The notes: generated by a model not told the origin, from the sequence alone. A stretch of 41,626 nucleotides of DNA from Clostridiales bacterium (GCA_009779405.1 WREI01000015.1:1-41626), one strand, 5' to 3'. Shown: positions 16,324-25,611, numbered from the stretch's first letter. Made by a program: numbers and translations.

Positions 16324-17406
16324 TCAAGTCGCATCATTAAGCGAGCCAATAATAAAGAAACTCTTTTTAATGATTTTATCAATTGAAGCCTGAATTCGAT
16401 TGTAGATTTCTGAAAATGTGGCTAAATCTTCTTCCGCAAACTTAATTGCTTGATTCAAGGAGCGCTCTATACCACGATTACCTTGCATTGATGCTCTTAA
16501 GCCTTCAATTGAAAGGCCTCCCTCAATAATAGCTTTTTTCATCGTCAACAACTTTTTCAAGTAATCTCTCATATGTTGCTTGTTATTTTCGCTAGCAGCA
16601 AATTCATTTTCTAACAACCCAAGTATGTTTATTTCAATGCTGTCCCACAAATTTGGAAGATCACTATTGCGTTTTTTAAGCTTCCGACTAAACTCTTCCA
16701 CATATTTAGCAACTTTCTTGGTTTCTTTTCTTATGAAAGTTGCTGTTCCGCTACTGCTACCCTCGTTGCTCACCCTGTTTATCTCTCTTGTGCTTCTTGA
16801 TATACCATCGGTCATCTCATTCAACTCATTGGCCATCGCAACAATGCTTGAACTAAGCGAATTGGTATCATACTCTATATCAACTAAAAAATCAATGAAC
16901 CCCTTTTCTGAATCTTCTTTCATCGGGATGCAAATTCTTTCTGAAAACCAATCAGCTGTCTTTACTCCTTCAAGTGTAAGAAAATCTTTTACAGGATTAC
17001 CATAATCCACACTATTATCAATCGCCCCCCTTAGATTTGAACTTAAATAGCCAACAAGCTCTGTGAATTGCTTGAAGTGGGTAGAGTAGCTTTTTGCACG
17101 ATATTGCTTTAGATCAAATGGCAATGCTGCTAAATCATCTTGCGTAATGACAATAGTTTTTTTGTTAAAAGTATGTGCTATTCCCAACTCATATAATACG
17201 TTTGGATTCAGTCCAGTTAAATCAGCAATTATTACGTTTGCTTCATATATAGGTTGTATTATGTCCCTTAATATATTCTGTTGATTGCCCTCTTCGCCCG
17301 CGTGGCTAAACTCAAACTCGTCAAAGAAAGTGCATTTGAGCATTTCAAACACTTCATAAAACTCATTTTTGAAGGGCATCATCATAAATACCTTCTTCTT
17401 GTCCAT
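16324..17406 (-). CDS. TIR/deoxyribosyltransferase-like effector candidate with helical C-terminus
   Basis: 360 residues from the ATG at 17406 (AAGGAGG ten bases upstream; an in-frame TTG at 17451 lies within the HNH gene end). Residues 5-115 form an alpha/beta domain beginning KVFMMMPFKNEFYEVF and containing ADLTGLNPNVLYELGIAH at 61-78, then KTIVITQDD and LPFDLKQYRAKSYS. This MPF...DLT-x-NPNV-xYELG pattern belongs to nucleoside 2-deoxyribosyltransferase/TIR-like proteins, with Glu73 in the position of the catalytic glutamate. The remaining 240 residues look helical and partly coiled-coil, with no recognised domain. It follows the methyltransferase and HNH genes on the same strand, so a role in defence, perhaps NAD+ or nucleotide cleavage, is inferred. 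It is visibly AT-richer than the flanks. Confidence 0.7.
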   Translation of the reverse strand: MDKKKVFMMMPFKNEFYEVFEMLKCTFFDEFEFSHAGEEGNQQNILRDIIQPIYEANVIIADLTGLNPNVLYELGIAHTFNKKTIVITQDDLAALPFDLKQYRAKSYSTHFKQFTELVGYLSSNLRGAIDNSVDYGNPVKDFLTLEGVKTADWFSERICIPMKEDSEKGFIDFLVDIEYDTNSLSSSIVAMANELNEMTDGISRSTREINRVSNEGSSSGTATFIRKETKKVAKYVEEFSRKLKKRNSDLPNLWDSIEINILGLLENEFAASENNKQHMRDYLKKLLTMKKAIIEGGLSIEGLRASMQGNRGIERSLNQAIKFAEEDLATFSEIYNRIQASIDKIIKKSFFIIGSLNDAT

Positions 17407-17443
17407 ATTGTCCCCGCCTCCTTTCGACTCAATTAATCTGCAG

Positions 17444-18037
17444 TTATTCAATGGAAGTCACATTGTGTCTTTCTCCCACTTGTTTCGGAAACTTCCTTAA
17501 CAACCACTCCAACACTTTCAATTGGTCAGCACCTGTCGCCCTGCGAACTTGCACCAATAGCTTCTCATAAGACGGTCTATCAAGCGTTAGGTTTGCTGCA
17601 CCTTCATTGCAAACGCTACACAATGCCCGCAAATTGGACGGAGTATCTGTACCACCCATGCTTTTATCAACAATGTGACCAATATGCAATCGCGTTTTTC
17701 GAGATGGATCGTATGGATGCGGTTCACCCGCGACCGCGCCACACATTTGACATGTGAACCCATTACGATCAAGAACAAAAGCCCTCGTTTCCTTGCTAAT
17801 CTCTCTTGCAAATGCCGGTTGTGGGCTTGGGTTCACCAAGAGATATTGACCCGGTTTTAGGTCAGACCGATCGTTATGTGTCAGTATCTGGTACCCTTCC
17901 TCATTTCGCAACTCACGAATTCGCCTCGCCCATTCGCTGATTCCTGCAACTTCACGCAAGGTATCAGAATACAATACTTCCCCTAAATGCTCCAGAAAGT
18001 ATGTGCGCAATTTATCCCGCGCCCCTGTTCCACTCAT
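17444..18037 (-). CDS. HNH endonuclease, probable restriction enzyme
   Basis: 197 residues. An N-terminal wHTH-like part (LREVAGISEWARRIRELRNE at about 28-47) precedes the HNH nuclease: CQMCG at 96-100, RLHIGHIVDKSMGG at 116-129 with His118/His121, NLRALCSVCNEG at 135-146 with the second zinc pair Cys140/Cys143 and Asn144. Zinc-knuckle HNH proteins paired with a C5 methyltransferase are usually the nuclease of a type II restriction-modification system. Its start overlaps the methyltransferase stop by four bases (ATGA), which couples nuclease synthesis to prior translation of the protective enzyme. The site it cuts is unknown. Confidence 0.88.
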   Translation of the reverse strand: MSGTGARDKLRTYFLEHLGEVLYSDTLREVAGISEWARRIRELRNEEGYQILTHNDRSDLKPGQYLLVNPSPQPAFAREISKETRAFVLDRNGFTCQMCGAVAGEPHPYDPSRKTRLHIGHIVDKSMGGTDTPSNLRALCSVCNEGAANLTLDRPSYEKLLVQVRRATGADQLKVLEWLLRKFPKQVGERHNVTSIE

Positions 18038-19014
18038 AATGCAATCTCCTTTTGCTCAATATTTTCCACTGTCCCCGTCAAGATTGCTTTACGTATCGCA
18101 TTAGCAATCGCTTTCGCGACTGGCGGTGGAAATGCGTTTCCCACTTGACGGTATGCGGGCGTTTTCTTGCCAAAAAACTCCCACTCCATCGGGAACCCTT
18201 GTAATAGCGCCGCCATGCGCACAGTCAGCTTTGGCATACCAACATAATCAATAGCAGGTGCTTCTTCTGCAAGACCTTTGCCGTCTACACCAAACTTTTC
18301 CCACGCCAACCTTGACCTTGTGGGGCCTAAATCAGCACCCCCATGCTTTTTGCTACCACCGACAAGGGTGGGAGCAATTCCATCCGCCTGTTCTGCCCAC
18401 TTTTTAGCCTGCTTCCACCCGTTTCGCGACATCTCATTCACAAGCAATTGCCCCACAGTAGGCGGAGGCGCTACTGCACCCAATGGCCAACTAAAGTATG
18501 ATGCATAAGTTTGCTTGATTGCAACCAACACCGCACGTGCACGTTGTTGCGGCACACCATAGTGGTGTGTGTGCACAAGCTCCCACGCACATACATATCC
18601 CATCGCATGTAGCTGTGTTTTGATCTGCTTTCGATAAATATCAAATTTTGGGTCGAATATGCCACGAACATTTTCAATCATCACTGCTTTGGGGTTACAT
18701 TCCCGTGCAAGTCGCAGAACCTCTGGGAATAAATCCCTCTCATCTTCTTGACCCAATTGCTTACCAGCAACCGAAAAGGGAGGGCACGGTACACCTCCTG
18801 CCAGCAAATCTATATCATTGTAATATTTGGACACAGAAAAGGCTTTCACATCACCCTCAATCACATTCCAGTGCGGACGATTTTGGCGTAGAGTGGCGCA
18901 CGCATTTGCATCAATCTCAATTAGCGCGACGTGATGAAACCCCGCCTGTTCTAATCCCAAGGCTTGGCCACCGGCACCTGCACATATCTCAATTGAACGC
19001 AACTCTGCTTGCAT
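18034..19014 (-). CDS. DNA (cytosine-5-)-methyltransferase
   Basis: 326 residues with the ordered C5-methylase motifs: motif I ICAGAGGQALGLEQAGF at 10-26 (AdoMet), motif IV GGVPCPPFSVAGKQ at 73-86 with catalytic Cys77 (PCPPFS in place of the commoner PCQPFS), motif VI MIENVRG at 112-118, motif VIII QQRARAVLVAI at 156-166, and motifs IX-X RMAALLQGFPMEW and YRQVGNAFPPPVA at 266-300. The target-recognition region lies at about 210-260 (GIAPTLVGGSKKHGGADLG). It likely protects host DNA from the HNH enzyme translated next. GGGAG in the end of the preceding small gene is 13 bases from the ATG. Target sequence unknown. Confidence 0.95.
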   Translation of the reverse strand: MQAELRSIEICAGAGGQALGLEQAGFHHVALIEIDANACATLRQNRPHWNVIEGDVKAFSVSKYYNDIDLLAGGVPCPPFSVAGKQLGQEDERDLFPEVLRLARECNPKAVMIENVRGIFDPKFDIYRKQIKTQLHAMGYVCAWELVHTHHYGVPQQRARAVLVAIKQTYASYFSWPLGAVAPPPTVGQLLVNEMSRNGWKQAKKWAEQADGIAPTLVGGSKKHGGADLGPTRSRLAWEKFGVDGKGLAEEAPAIDYVGMPKLTVRMAALLQGFPMEWEFFGKKTPAYRQVGNAFPPPVAKAIANAIRKAILTGTVENIEQKEIAL

Positions 19015-19024
19015 TATCTTTGTT

Positions 19025-19339
19025 TCACTCCCAATTAATCATCCCAACGCTCTCCATATACGCCTCAGAATAATCCATATAGTCCTCCGCGAAGCGCATC
19101 AGGTACATCTTTTCGTTGGTCAGCGTTTTGCATAGCGCGGCATAGATGCGCTCGAAGGCTTCGTCGTCGCCGTAGGGTTCGCCGTCGTATATGCCGTTTT
19201 CGGTCATATAGGCCTGCTCGGCGTTGATGGCGCAGTCGAGGGCTGCTTCAAAGGTCGCAGGGGGGAATATATTGAAATCCCTCTGCGCCGCGAATTTTGC
19301 CGCGATATAGGCGCGGGCTTCCACTTGGTTGAATTCCAT
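19025..19339 (-). CDS. Small acidic protein of unknown function
   Basis: 104 residues, predicted mostly helical, rich in Ala, Glu and Tyr, with no motif I recognise. It starts MEFNQVEARAYIAAKFAAQ and ends SVGMINWE. Codon use is G/C-ending like pepF and unlike the AT-rich cassette after it, so it belongs with pepF. It begins five bases after the pepF stop, with GGGATAA overlapping that stop as a weak ribosome site. The methyltransferase start follows ten bases after its stop, so the cassette joins this transcript. Confidence 0.7.
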   Translation of the reverse strand: MEFNQVEARAYIAAKFAAQRDFNIFPPATFEAALDCAINAEQAYMTENGIYDGEPYGDDEAFERIYAALCKTLTNEKMYLMRFAEDYMDYSEAYMESVGMINWE

Positions 19340-19344
19340 TTTTG

Positions 19345-21120
19345 TTATCCCAAGAGCTCGCAGAGTTCGTCCACGTATTTCTCGAAGACTTCGAGGGCGG
19401 AGAGTATGCTCTCCTTTTGCGTGAGGTCTACGCCCGCATCTTGCAGGATTTCGACCGGGAATTTACTGCCGCCGCTTTGCAGGAAGCGGATGTATTTTTC
19501 CAGGCCCTCCTCGCCTTCGAGGATTTTGTTGGCCAGCGCGACCGCAGTGCAGATGCCCGTGGCGTATTGGTACACGTAGAAGGCGCGGTAGAAGTGTGGG
19601 ATCCGCATCCATTCGATGGCGATGTTTTCGTCCAGCTCCACGCCGTCATAGTAGAGGGCGTTCAGGCTCTGATAGAGGTTCGACAGGCTTTCGACGGTCA
19701 ACGGCTCGCCGTTTTCGCTCATGCGGTGGGACTTCATCTCAAACTCGGCGAACATGGTCTGGCGGAAGCAGGTGGTGCGGAACATTTCGAGGTATTGGTT
19801 CAGGAGGTAGGCGCGCTTCTGTTTATCGGTCTCCTTTTCCAGCAGGTGGCGCATCAAGAGGTTTTCGTTGACCGTGGACGCGACCTCGGCGACCATGATC
19901 TCATATTCCGCCGTCTCCTGCGGCTGGGCTTCGTTGCTGTGATAGCTGTGTAGGGCGTGGCCCAACTCGTGCGCCAGCGTGAACGCGGAATCGAGGTTCT
20001 CCTGATGGTTCAGCAATACATAGGGATGGGTGCCGTAGCAGCCCCAGGAATAGGCGCCGGAGCGTTTGCCGTCGGTTTCGTAGACGTCGATCCAGCCCTC
20101 GGTATAGGAGCGATCCAGCAGGGTCTGATACTTCTCGCCCAGCGGCAATAGCGCTTCCTTCACCAAATCCTGCGCTTCGGCGTAGCTCATCGGGATTTCC
20201 AGCTCGGCCAGCATGGGGGTATAGAGATCATAGAAGCGGAGATCATCCAGACCCAATACCTTCTTGCGGAGCTGCAGATATTTTTGCAGGGCGGGCAGTT
20301 TTTCGTGCACAGCGGCGATCAGTTGCTCGTAGACCGCGACGGGTACGTCCTTGCCAAAGAGGGCCGCTTCCAATGCGCCTGCGTGGCCGCGCGCGCGGGC
20401 GAAGAAGACATCGCTCTTGATGGAGGTGCCATAGAGCGCGGTGATCGTGTTTTTCTGCTTGTGGAAGGCGCCGTAGATGCCCTCATAGGCACTCTTGCGC
20501 ACCTCACGGTTCGGGTTTTCCAAGAAGAGCCCATAGCTGCCGTGGGTCAGTTTCTTCTCTTCGCCGTTTTCGTCTTTGATCGTGCCGAAGTTGATATCGA
20601 CATTGTTCAGCATGGAGAAGATGGTGTCGAGGTTGCCGAGGGGCTCGCTCGCCATCGCCATGATCTTTTCCTCGCCCTTGCTCAGACAGTGGGCGCGCTG
20701 GCGGTGCAGTTTTTCGAGGTGGAATTTGAAGACGGCGAATTCCGGTTCGTCCTTCCACGCCAGCAGGTCTTCGGCGGGAATCTCCAGAATTTCAGGGTCG
20801 ACAAAACTCGCCACCGCGGCATATTCCGCCGCCAGCCCGGCTGCGCGGTCGCTCATGCCGACATAGAGATCCTTCGCGCCGTCCTCGTCGCGGCGCATAT
20901 GCGCGTAGACATAGAGCCGCTCGATAAACTGTACGATCCGCGACAGTTCGCGCAGGGCGGAGAGCAGGAATGCCTTTTCTCCAAGCGTACCCTCGCAGGC
21001 ACCAAAGGCGGCAATGCCCGCCTTGGCCTCCGAAAATTCGTTTTCCCAGGCCTCGTCGGTCGGGAAGATATCTTCCAATTGCCATTTGAATTCGGCAGCG
21101 ATTTCGTTGCGTGTGCTCAT
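19345..21120 (-). CDS. pepF: Oligoendopeptidase F (M3B metallopeptidase)
   Basis: 591 residues from the ATG at 21120; an in-frame ATG at 21126 is only one base from the GGAGG and cannot be used well, whereas 21120 has a seven-base spacing. The zinc site is AFTLAHELGHALHSYHSNE with HELGH at about 384-388, and the third ligand Glu in EYEIMVAEVAST. The N-terminal helical lobe and length are typical. PepF cleaves peptides of roughly 7-17 residues in the cytoplasm for amino-acid recycling. The gap upstream (21121-21318) contains the terminator of the adhesin gene and presumably a promoter, which I could not identify clearly. Confidence 0.95.
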   Translation of the reverse strand: MSTRNEIAAEFKWQLEDIFPTDEAWENEFSEAKAGIAAFGACEGTLGEKAFLLSALRELSRIVQFIERLYVYAHMRRDEDGAKDLYVGMSDRAAGLAAEYAAVASFVDPEILEIPAEDLLAWKDEPEFAVFKFHLEKLHRQRAHCLSKGEEKIMAMASEPLGNLDTIFSMLNNVDINFGTIKDENGEEKKLTHGSYGLFLENPNREVRKSAYEGIYGAFHKQKNTITALYGTSIKSDVFFARARGHAGALEAALFGKDVPVAVYEQLIAAVHEKLPALQKYLQLRKKVLGLDDLRFYDLYTPMLAELEIPMSYAEAQDLVKEALLPLGEKYQTLLDRSYTEGWIDVYETDGKRSGAYSWGCYGTHPYVLLNHQENLDSAFTLAHELGHALHSYHSNEAQPQETAEYEIMVAEVASTVNENLLMRHLLEKETDKQKRAYLLNQYLEMFRTTCFRQTMFAEFEMKSHRMSENGEPLTVESLSNLYQSLNALYYDGVELDENIAIEWMRIPHFYRAFYVYQYATGICTAVALANKILEGEEGLEKYIRFLQSGGSKFPVEILQDAGVDLTQKESILSALEVFEKYVDELCELLG

Positions 21121-21242
21121 TTGCATTCCTCCATATTTTGTTGTCTATATCATATCATGTTTGGGGGGTGGGGGCAAGTGGGGACGCGATATTAGTGGCT
21201 CCCGCAGGAGACGCTGTGCCCCCGCGAGATTAATTCAAAGAC

Positions 21243-21284
21243 AAAGAACCCGCGTACATGGGGTGAGATGCACGCGGGTTCTTT
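21243..21284 (-). terminator. Hairpin terminator of the downstream adhesin gene
   Basis: A perfect 13-bp stem, AAAGAACCCGCGT at 21243-21255 against ACGCGGGTTCTTT at 21272-21284, with a 16-base loop. It lies 34 bases past the stop codon of the LPXTG gene at 21319, and a T-rich run (TTTGTCTTTG on the minus strand) follows. Because the arms themselves end in A/T runs it could act in both directions. A second inverted repeat (GGGGGCA 21170-21176 with TGCCCCC 21217-21223) lies further along the gap. Confidence 0.8.
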
Positions 21285-21318
21285 TCGGTTATATGCAGCG
21301 GATGGAGGAACCGCCATT

Positions 21319-24300
21319 CTATTGCAGGATCATCTTTTCGTTGCGCCGTTTGATATACATGGACAGGCTGCCCATCAGGCAGATGCCCGCTATGCCGATG
21401 GCGATAAACAGTCCGCTGCCCGTGCTCCCGGTATCGGGGAGACGGGGGCCGCCGAAGGAGTTCAGGAAGCTCGGCCACAGGGTGAGCGTCTCTTCCTCGT
21501 AGAGACGTAGCGTGAACAGCGCAATGCCGTTTGCATCGGCTTCCGAGATATATACCGTCGCTATCAGCTCGTTGCTTTGCGTATCCAACTCCACCACGAT
21601 CTCGATGCGATAGCACGTGGTATCCATCGCCCAGCCCGCTTCGCTGCCTTCTTCCGACAGATAGTACACATAGGTTCCGGGCGCCGTGAAGGTCAGGGTT
21701 CCGAAGTGCACGTGGCTGCTCATTCCGGCATCCTCGTTCTCTGCGGTGCGGATATTCGGCACGCCCCGCAGGATCTCACCGGTCTCATCAATCTCATACA
21801 GAGCGAATGTGAACTGTTCCGCTTCCATCGGCTCACCCAGGGTGTTCTTGAGGGCGTTCAGAGTGACGGTGACACTCTTCTCGTCCGTATAGGTATTCGT
21901 GACGGTGATCGTGCCATCGGTGATGTGCACGAATTTCCTGCCTGTCAGCGCCGCCGCTTCGGGGCCGGGCAAGGCCTTGAAGGCGAAGAAGGTGACGGGG
22001 TCGTCGGCGACATAGTCGGGGGGCGGCGTCAGCTCGACCAGCATGTAGATGGGCGGCGGGTTAGCGTTCGGGTAGAGCCAGCGGTGGAAGACGATCTTGC
22101 CGTTGACGGTCACCGCGTCCTGGATATACCAGAAGGTATAGCCACTTCCCGTGTCGAGGATGGATTGCGCAATGCCGCTCGGGGCCGTGATGGGCGGCTG
22201 CTTGTCGTTCGGCAGGCGAACGTACAGGGCAAAGTGCGCGCCATCCAGCAGTTCGTTGGTCTCGGAATCCCGCTTAAACAGCGTGACCTCATTGCGGTCA
22301 AGCCAGCTCCCACCCGTGTGGTTGTTGATTCGGAACTGATTGAGCTTGCCGCAGTAGCCCTTGCCAAACAGCGTAATCGTGTTCTCAACATTCTCCTCGC
22401 CCGTGTTGGACAGGTTAATGACCGTACCCTTATAGCTAATCTTGATCGGCGTCTCATTGGGCAGGTGGAAGCTGATCTCTTGCAGCGATTCTATATAGTA
22501 GGTATACAGATCATCCGACAGGGTGAGCGGCGCATCGCTCATGCTGAGCGTGGTCACGCGGGTCCATCTGGTCGGGAAGAGCTCCGCGTTCTCCGGCAAT
22601 ACCCTCCAAATCTCTATCGATTCGGGGTTGAGTTCCAGGTTGGCGCTCATGACATCGTACGCGATGAAGCTGGGCGGTTCAGAACCGGTGGCGCCCAGCA
22701 ATTCCGCGAGCGGGTTGACGATGATCTCCACTGTGATTGTATTGCCCGCATCTGCCTCCATCGTCTTGATGCCGGGGGCCTGCTTGATGGTCTCGGATCT
22801 AGAACTGTAGTAACCGTTCATGCTGGCCGTGTTTTCCACTTCCACTTCCTCCTCGTGGTAGTCCTTGAGTTCCAAAGTGTAGAACACAGTATATTTCTTG
22901 TTCGGTTCCAGAACCATGGGTTGGCCGCCCATAGAACCTCCCCAGAATCCAAGCGTATTCCCCCAACTTCCGTTGACCAGATCCTCAAAGTCTACCGTCA
23001 GTACATTGCCGGGACAGTTGACCCAATCCACATAATTTCCGTTGATGTCAAAATCACCGTATCCGTAATTCCAGCCGTATGTGGCTCCGTCTGTCACATC
23101 GGTAACATGGAACGAGCCGGGCACATACCGAAGTCTTGGGTCGAAGGTATCCGTGAAAACCCAACCGTTTGCAAAAATATCACTGTTTTGGGAGCCATCC
23201 AATTGCACTCTGTAAGTGATCCTGTTGGCAGTAGTCATCCCATACCCGTACACGTCCTTGTGTATCGGCCAAGAGAGCATGACTTTGTCTTCTATTTTTC
23301 CACTCAACCCGGAATAAATTACGGAAGCGTTGTTTCTTACCCAATACATAAAACCGTTGTTCATAGAGGACAAGATATCGTACAAGGTTTTGTCGTCCTG
23401 CACTACCGTATTCAACGGCGTGCTGAATTTTACGGTAATCCATGTGTCCACCTCAAAGGGGGAGATGCTGCCCGGTGTATCGAATACGTATTGCACATAA
23501 TTGTTGCCGGGGTCGCTGTAGTGGACACGCAGCAAATCTTCCGGGTTCGGTACGCCCGCTTGCATGGGCGGATCGTAGCTGATGGTGTATTGGCTCATAT
23601 CGGTCGGTGGACTGAGTGTAAAGTATCTGCCGATGGCACCGTAGCCAAACTCGAATTTGTCCTCCATCAAGACCCAGGTCCCCAAATCGTGCAACTCCTT
23701 CGGGATGAAGATCTTGAACTCCCACTCGATTGCATCTTTCATAGTGGTTCCGGTAAATTTGCCGGTTTTCTTGATGTCGCCGCGGAAGGCCCCCACACCC
23801 GTCTCGTGCTCATAGGTGCCGAGGTCGTCGATCGTGACCCAGTTCTTCGGGTTCCAGTTCCCCGGGTCATTCACCTTCACCCAATATTCGATCCGCACGT
23901 AGTATACATCCGGGCCTGCGCTGGGAACCACGACGGTAAAGCTCTTTTGCGTAGGATTGGTGGGCAGGAAATCTGTGATCAAGCCGCCGGTAACCGTGTT
24001 CCAGTTGATGCTGCACAATTTATATTGGTTGGGGCGAGCCGGGGCGTATTCGCAGCCGGATTCAATCGTATCCGTGATCGTCATGCCGTTCAGGAGACGG
24101 CTGCCGTCGCCGACCTCTATGTAGTAATGGACATACATGACGCCGTTCACCAACTCAAAGCCATCCCGCGAGCCATCGTTGTTCCAGACCGCCTTTTTCA
24201 CAAGACGGAAGGAAAGAGAAGTATCCGAACCGGCCTTGCCCACTTGTTCGCTGCCGTCAAAGGCTTTGCACTCGTTGCTGAGCACGTCGTTTACGTTGCC

Positions 24301-25611
24301 CCACATCAAGGGGTTGCTCCCCTTATTGATCAGGGAAGAGCAATCGAAGGTATAGGTGAGAACCAGGCTCTCGCCATCGTTCAACGTGGTGCCGCCGCCT
24401 GTGAACGTGACGACCCACTCGTTGGTGTTCGTACCCGCCGCAGTTGTGTATGCCGAGAACGGCGAGCCGCCCTTGGTGATGCTGATGCCGCTGATTTTAC
24501 CGTATACATCGTTGACGGACGCGTTCTTGAAGGTCAGCGTATCCACCAGATGGGTCAGATGCCACGCGCCATCCTGCGCGGTGAGCGTAATGGTATAGGT
24601 CACGCTATCCGTGCTGTTCTTGAAGCCGGTGTTGGTTTTGCTCATGAGCAGCTTCTTTTCGACAATCGGCTCATCGGGATCCGGGGTGATGGTGATGTCG
24701 TCGCCGAACTCGAATTTTCCGCCGTTGCCTATTTTCTCAAAGCGCGCCGTGAACGCCACCCAGAAGCCGTAGGGATTGCCGTCGCCGTTGAATTGATCCA
24801 ACAGATCGCCGTTAAAGCGGATCATCACATAGCTGTGATTGGACGAATCTGTGAAGATGGTGTAGGAACCGCTGATGGTGCCCAGGGGGCCGGACATCGT
24901 GGGCTCGCTGATCGTCATACCGTCGGGGAGCGGGAAGACCATGTAGCCATCCAAATCGCCGCCGCCGTCATTGTAGGTGGGAAAGTCGAAGTTGGAATTG
25001 GGCGCGGAGAATTCAACGCGGAAATCGTAGTCCTTGCCGTACACAAAACTCTTGCCCGATTGCAGACCGCCGCTTTGATAGTTGTAGATGAGCGCGCCGC
25101 CTACCGTCTCCGTTACGATGAAGTTGTCGAGGAAGTCGGTCAGATCCCAGGAGCCGAGCGAAAATAAGCCGAAATCCGCCGCCTCAAAGGGTTCGAAGAG
25201 CGGTTCTTCGGGCGCATAGCATTCCTCGTCGTGGGCGTGTTCCATGAGGGGACAGACGAGCTCGTCCGTATAGCAGGCGGAGTCGTGGGTATGCCCTGCT
25301 TCTGTCTCCGGCAACTCACAGGTCAATTCCCACTCCTCTGTATAGCAGGTCTCCCCGTGGGTATGCGCGTCCTTTCCCGATCCTTCCGGAAGCACACATA
25401 CGAACTGCTGCGTATAGCATTCGCCCTTGTGGATATGCTCCGTCATACCGCAGATATGCGCGCTCTCCTGTGTGGCCGCGGACCGCAGTGTCAACAACAG
25501 TGCCAGTACCATCACAACTGTGCAAAGCGGCACAGCGATGGCTATCGCCAGTCTTCTGCGCCGTTGGTTCATCTGCAACGCACGTGTGCGTGCATGTGTA
25601 TTATTTTTCAT
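21319..25611 (-). CDS. Giant LPXTG-anchored pilin-like surface protein (copy 1)
   Basis: 1430 residues from the ATG at 25611 (GGGAGAG upstream; the 22 residues before it are hydrophobic leader-region translation and lack a ribosome site). A basic start (NQRRRRLAIAIA) and long hydrophobic segment act as signal peptide. Four H-x-H-x4-CY repeats with interspersed cysteines follow (HIHKGECY, HTHGETCY, HTHDSACY, HAHDEECY). A long beta-rich middle resembles adhesin/isopeptide domains. Near the C-terminus are a Cna-B/SpaA-like domain (EVTLFKRDSETNELLDGAHF), then an FctA/strep-pilin-type isopeptide domain (SVTVTLNALKNTLG... to YVYYLSEEG), then LPDTG, a membrane helix and KRRNEK. Sortase would link it to peptidoglycan; no sortase gene is in the window. 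The tandem paralogue lies upstream. Confidence 0.9.
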   Translation of the reverse strand: MKNNTHARTRALQMNQRRRRLAIAIAVPLCTVVMVLALLLTLRSAATQESAHICGMTEHIHKGECYTQQFVCVLPEGSGKDAHTHGETCYTEEWELTCELPETEAGHTHDSACYTDELVCPLMEHAHDEECYAPEEPLFEPFEAADFGLFSLGSWDLTDFLDNFIVTETVGGALIYNYQSGGLQSGKSFVYGKDYDFRVEFSAPNSNFDFPTYNDGGGDLDGYMVFPLPDGMTISEPTMSGPLGTISGSYTIFTDSSNHSYVMIRFNGDLLDQFNGDGNPYGFWVAFTARFEKIGNGGKFEFGDDITITPDPDEPIVEKKLLMSKTNTGFKNSTDSVTYTITLTAQDGAWHLTHLVDTLTFKNASVNDVYGKISGISITKGGSPFSAYTTAAGTNTNEWVVTFTGGGTTLNDGESLVLTYTFDCSSLINKGSNPLMWGNVNDVLSNECKAFDGSEQVGKAGSDTSLSFRLVKKAVWNNDGSRDGFELVNGVMYVHYYIEVGDGSRLLNGMTITDTIESGCEYAPARPNQYKLCSINWNTVTGGLITDFLPTNPTQKSFTVVVPSAGPDVYYVRIEYWVKVNDPGNWNPKNWVTIDDLGTYEHETGVGAFRGDIKKTGKFTGTTMKDAIEWEFKIFIPKELHDLGTWVLMEDKFEFGYGAIGRYFTLSPPTDMSQYTISYDPPMQAGVPNPEDLLRVHYSDPGNNYVQYVFDTPGSISPFEVDTWITVKFSTPLNTVVQDDKTLYDILSSMNNGFMYWVRNNASVIYSGLSGKIEDKVMLSWPIHKDVYGYGMTTANRITYRVQLDGSQNSDIFANGWVFTDTFDPRLRYVPGSFHVTDVTDGATYGWNYGYGDFDINGNYVDWVNCPGNVLTVDFEDLVNGSWGNTLGFWGGSMGGQPMVLEPNKKYTVFYTLELKDYHEEEVEVENTASMNGYYSSRSETIKQAPGIKTMEADAGNTITVEIIVNPLAELLGATGSEPPSFIAYDVMSANLELNPESIEIWRVLPENAELFPTRWTRVTTLSMSDAPLTLSDDLYTYYIESLQEISFHLPNETPIKISYKGTVINLSNTGEENVENTITLFGKGYCGKLNQFRINNHTGGSWLDRNEVTLFKRDSETNELLDGAHFALYVRLPNDKQPPITAPSGIAQSILDTGSGYTFWYIQDAVTVNGKIVFHRWLYPNANPPPIYMLVELTPPPDYVADDPVTFFAFKALPGPEAAALTGRKFVHITDGTITVTNTYTDEKSVTVTLNALKNTLGEPMEAEQFTFALYEIDETGEILRGVPNIRTAENEDAGMSSHVHFGTLTFTAPGTYVYYLSEEGSEAGWAMDTTCYRIEIVVELDTQSNELIATVYISEADANGIALFTLRLYEEETLTLWPSFLNSFGGPRLPDTGSTGSGLFIAIGIAGICLMGSLSMYIKRRNEKMILQ

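Noticed and set aside
21577-25167. 1196-codon open frame on the plus strand
   Set aside because: It lies wholly antisense to the LPXTG adhesin gene, has no ribosome site or recognisable domain, and is explained by the low stop frequency opposite G/C-rich codons. Similar antisense frames opposite the second adhesin, PBP2 (32564-34003) and the subtilase remnant (39950-40795) are rejected for the same reason.
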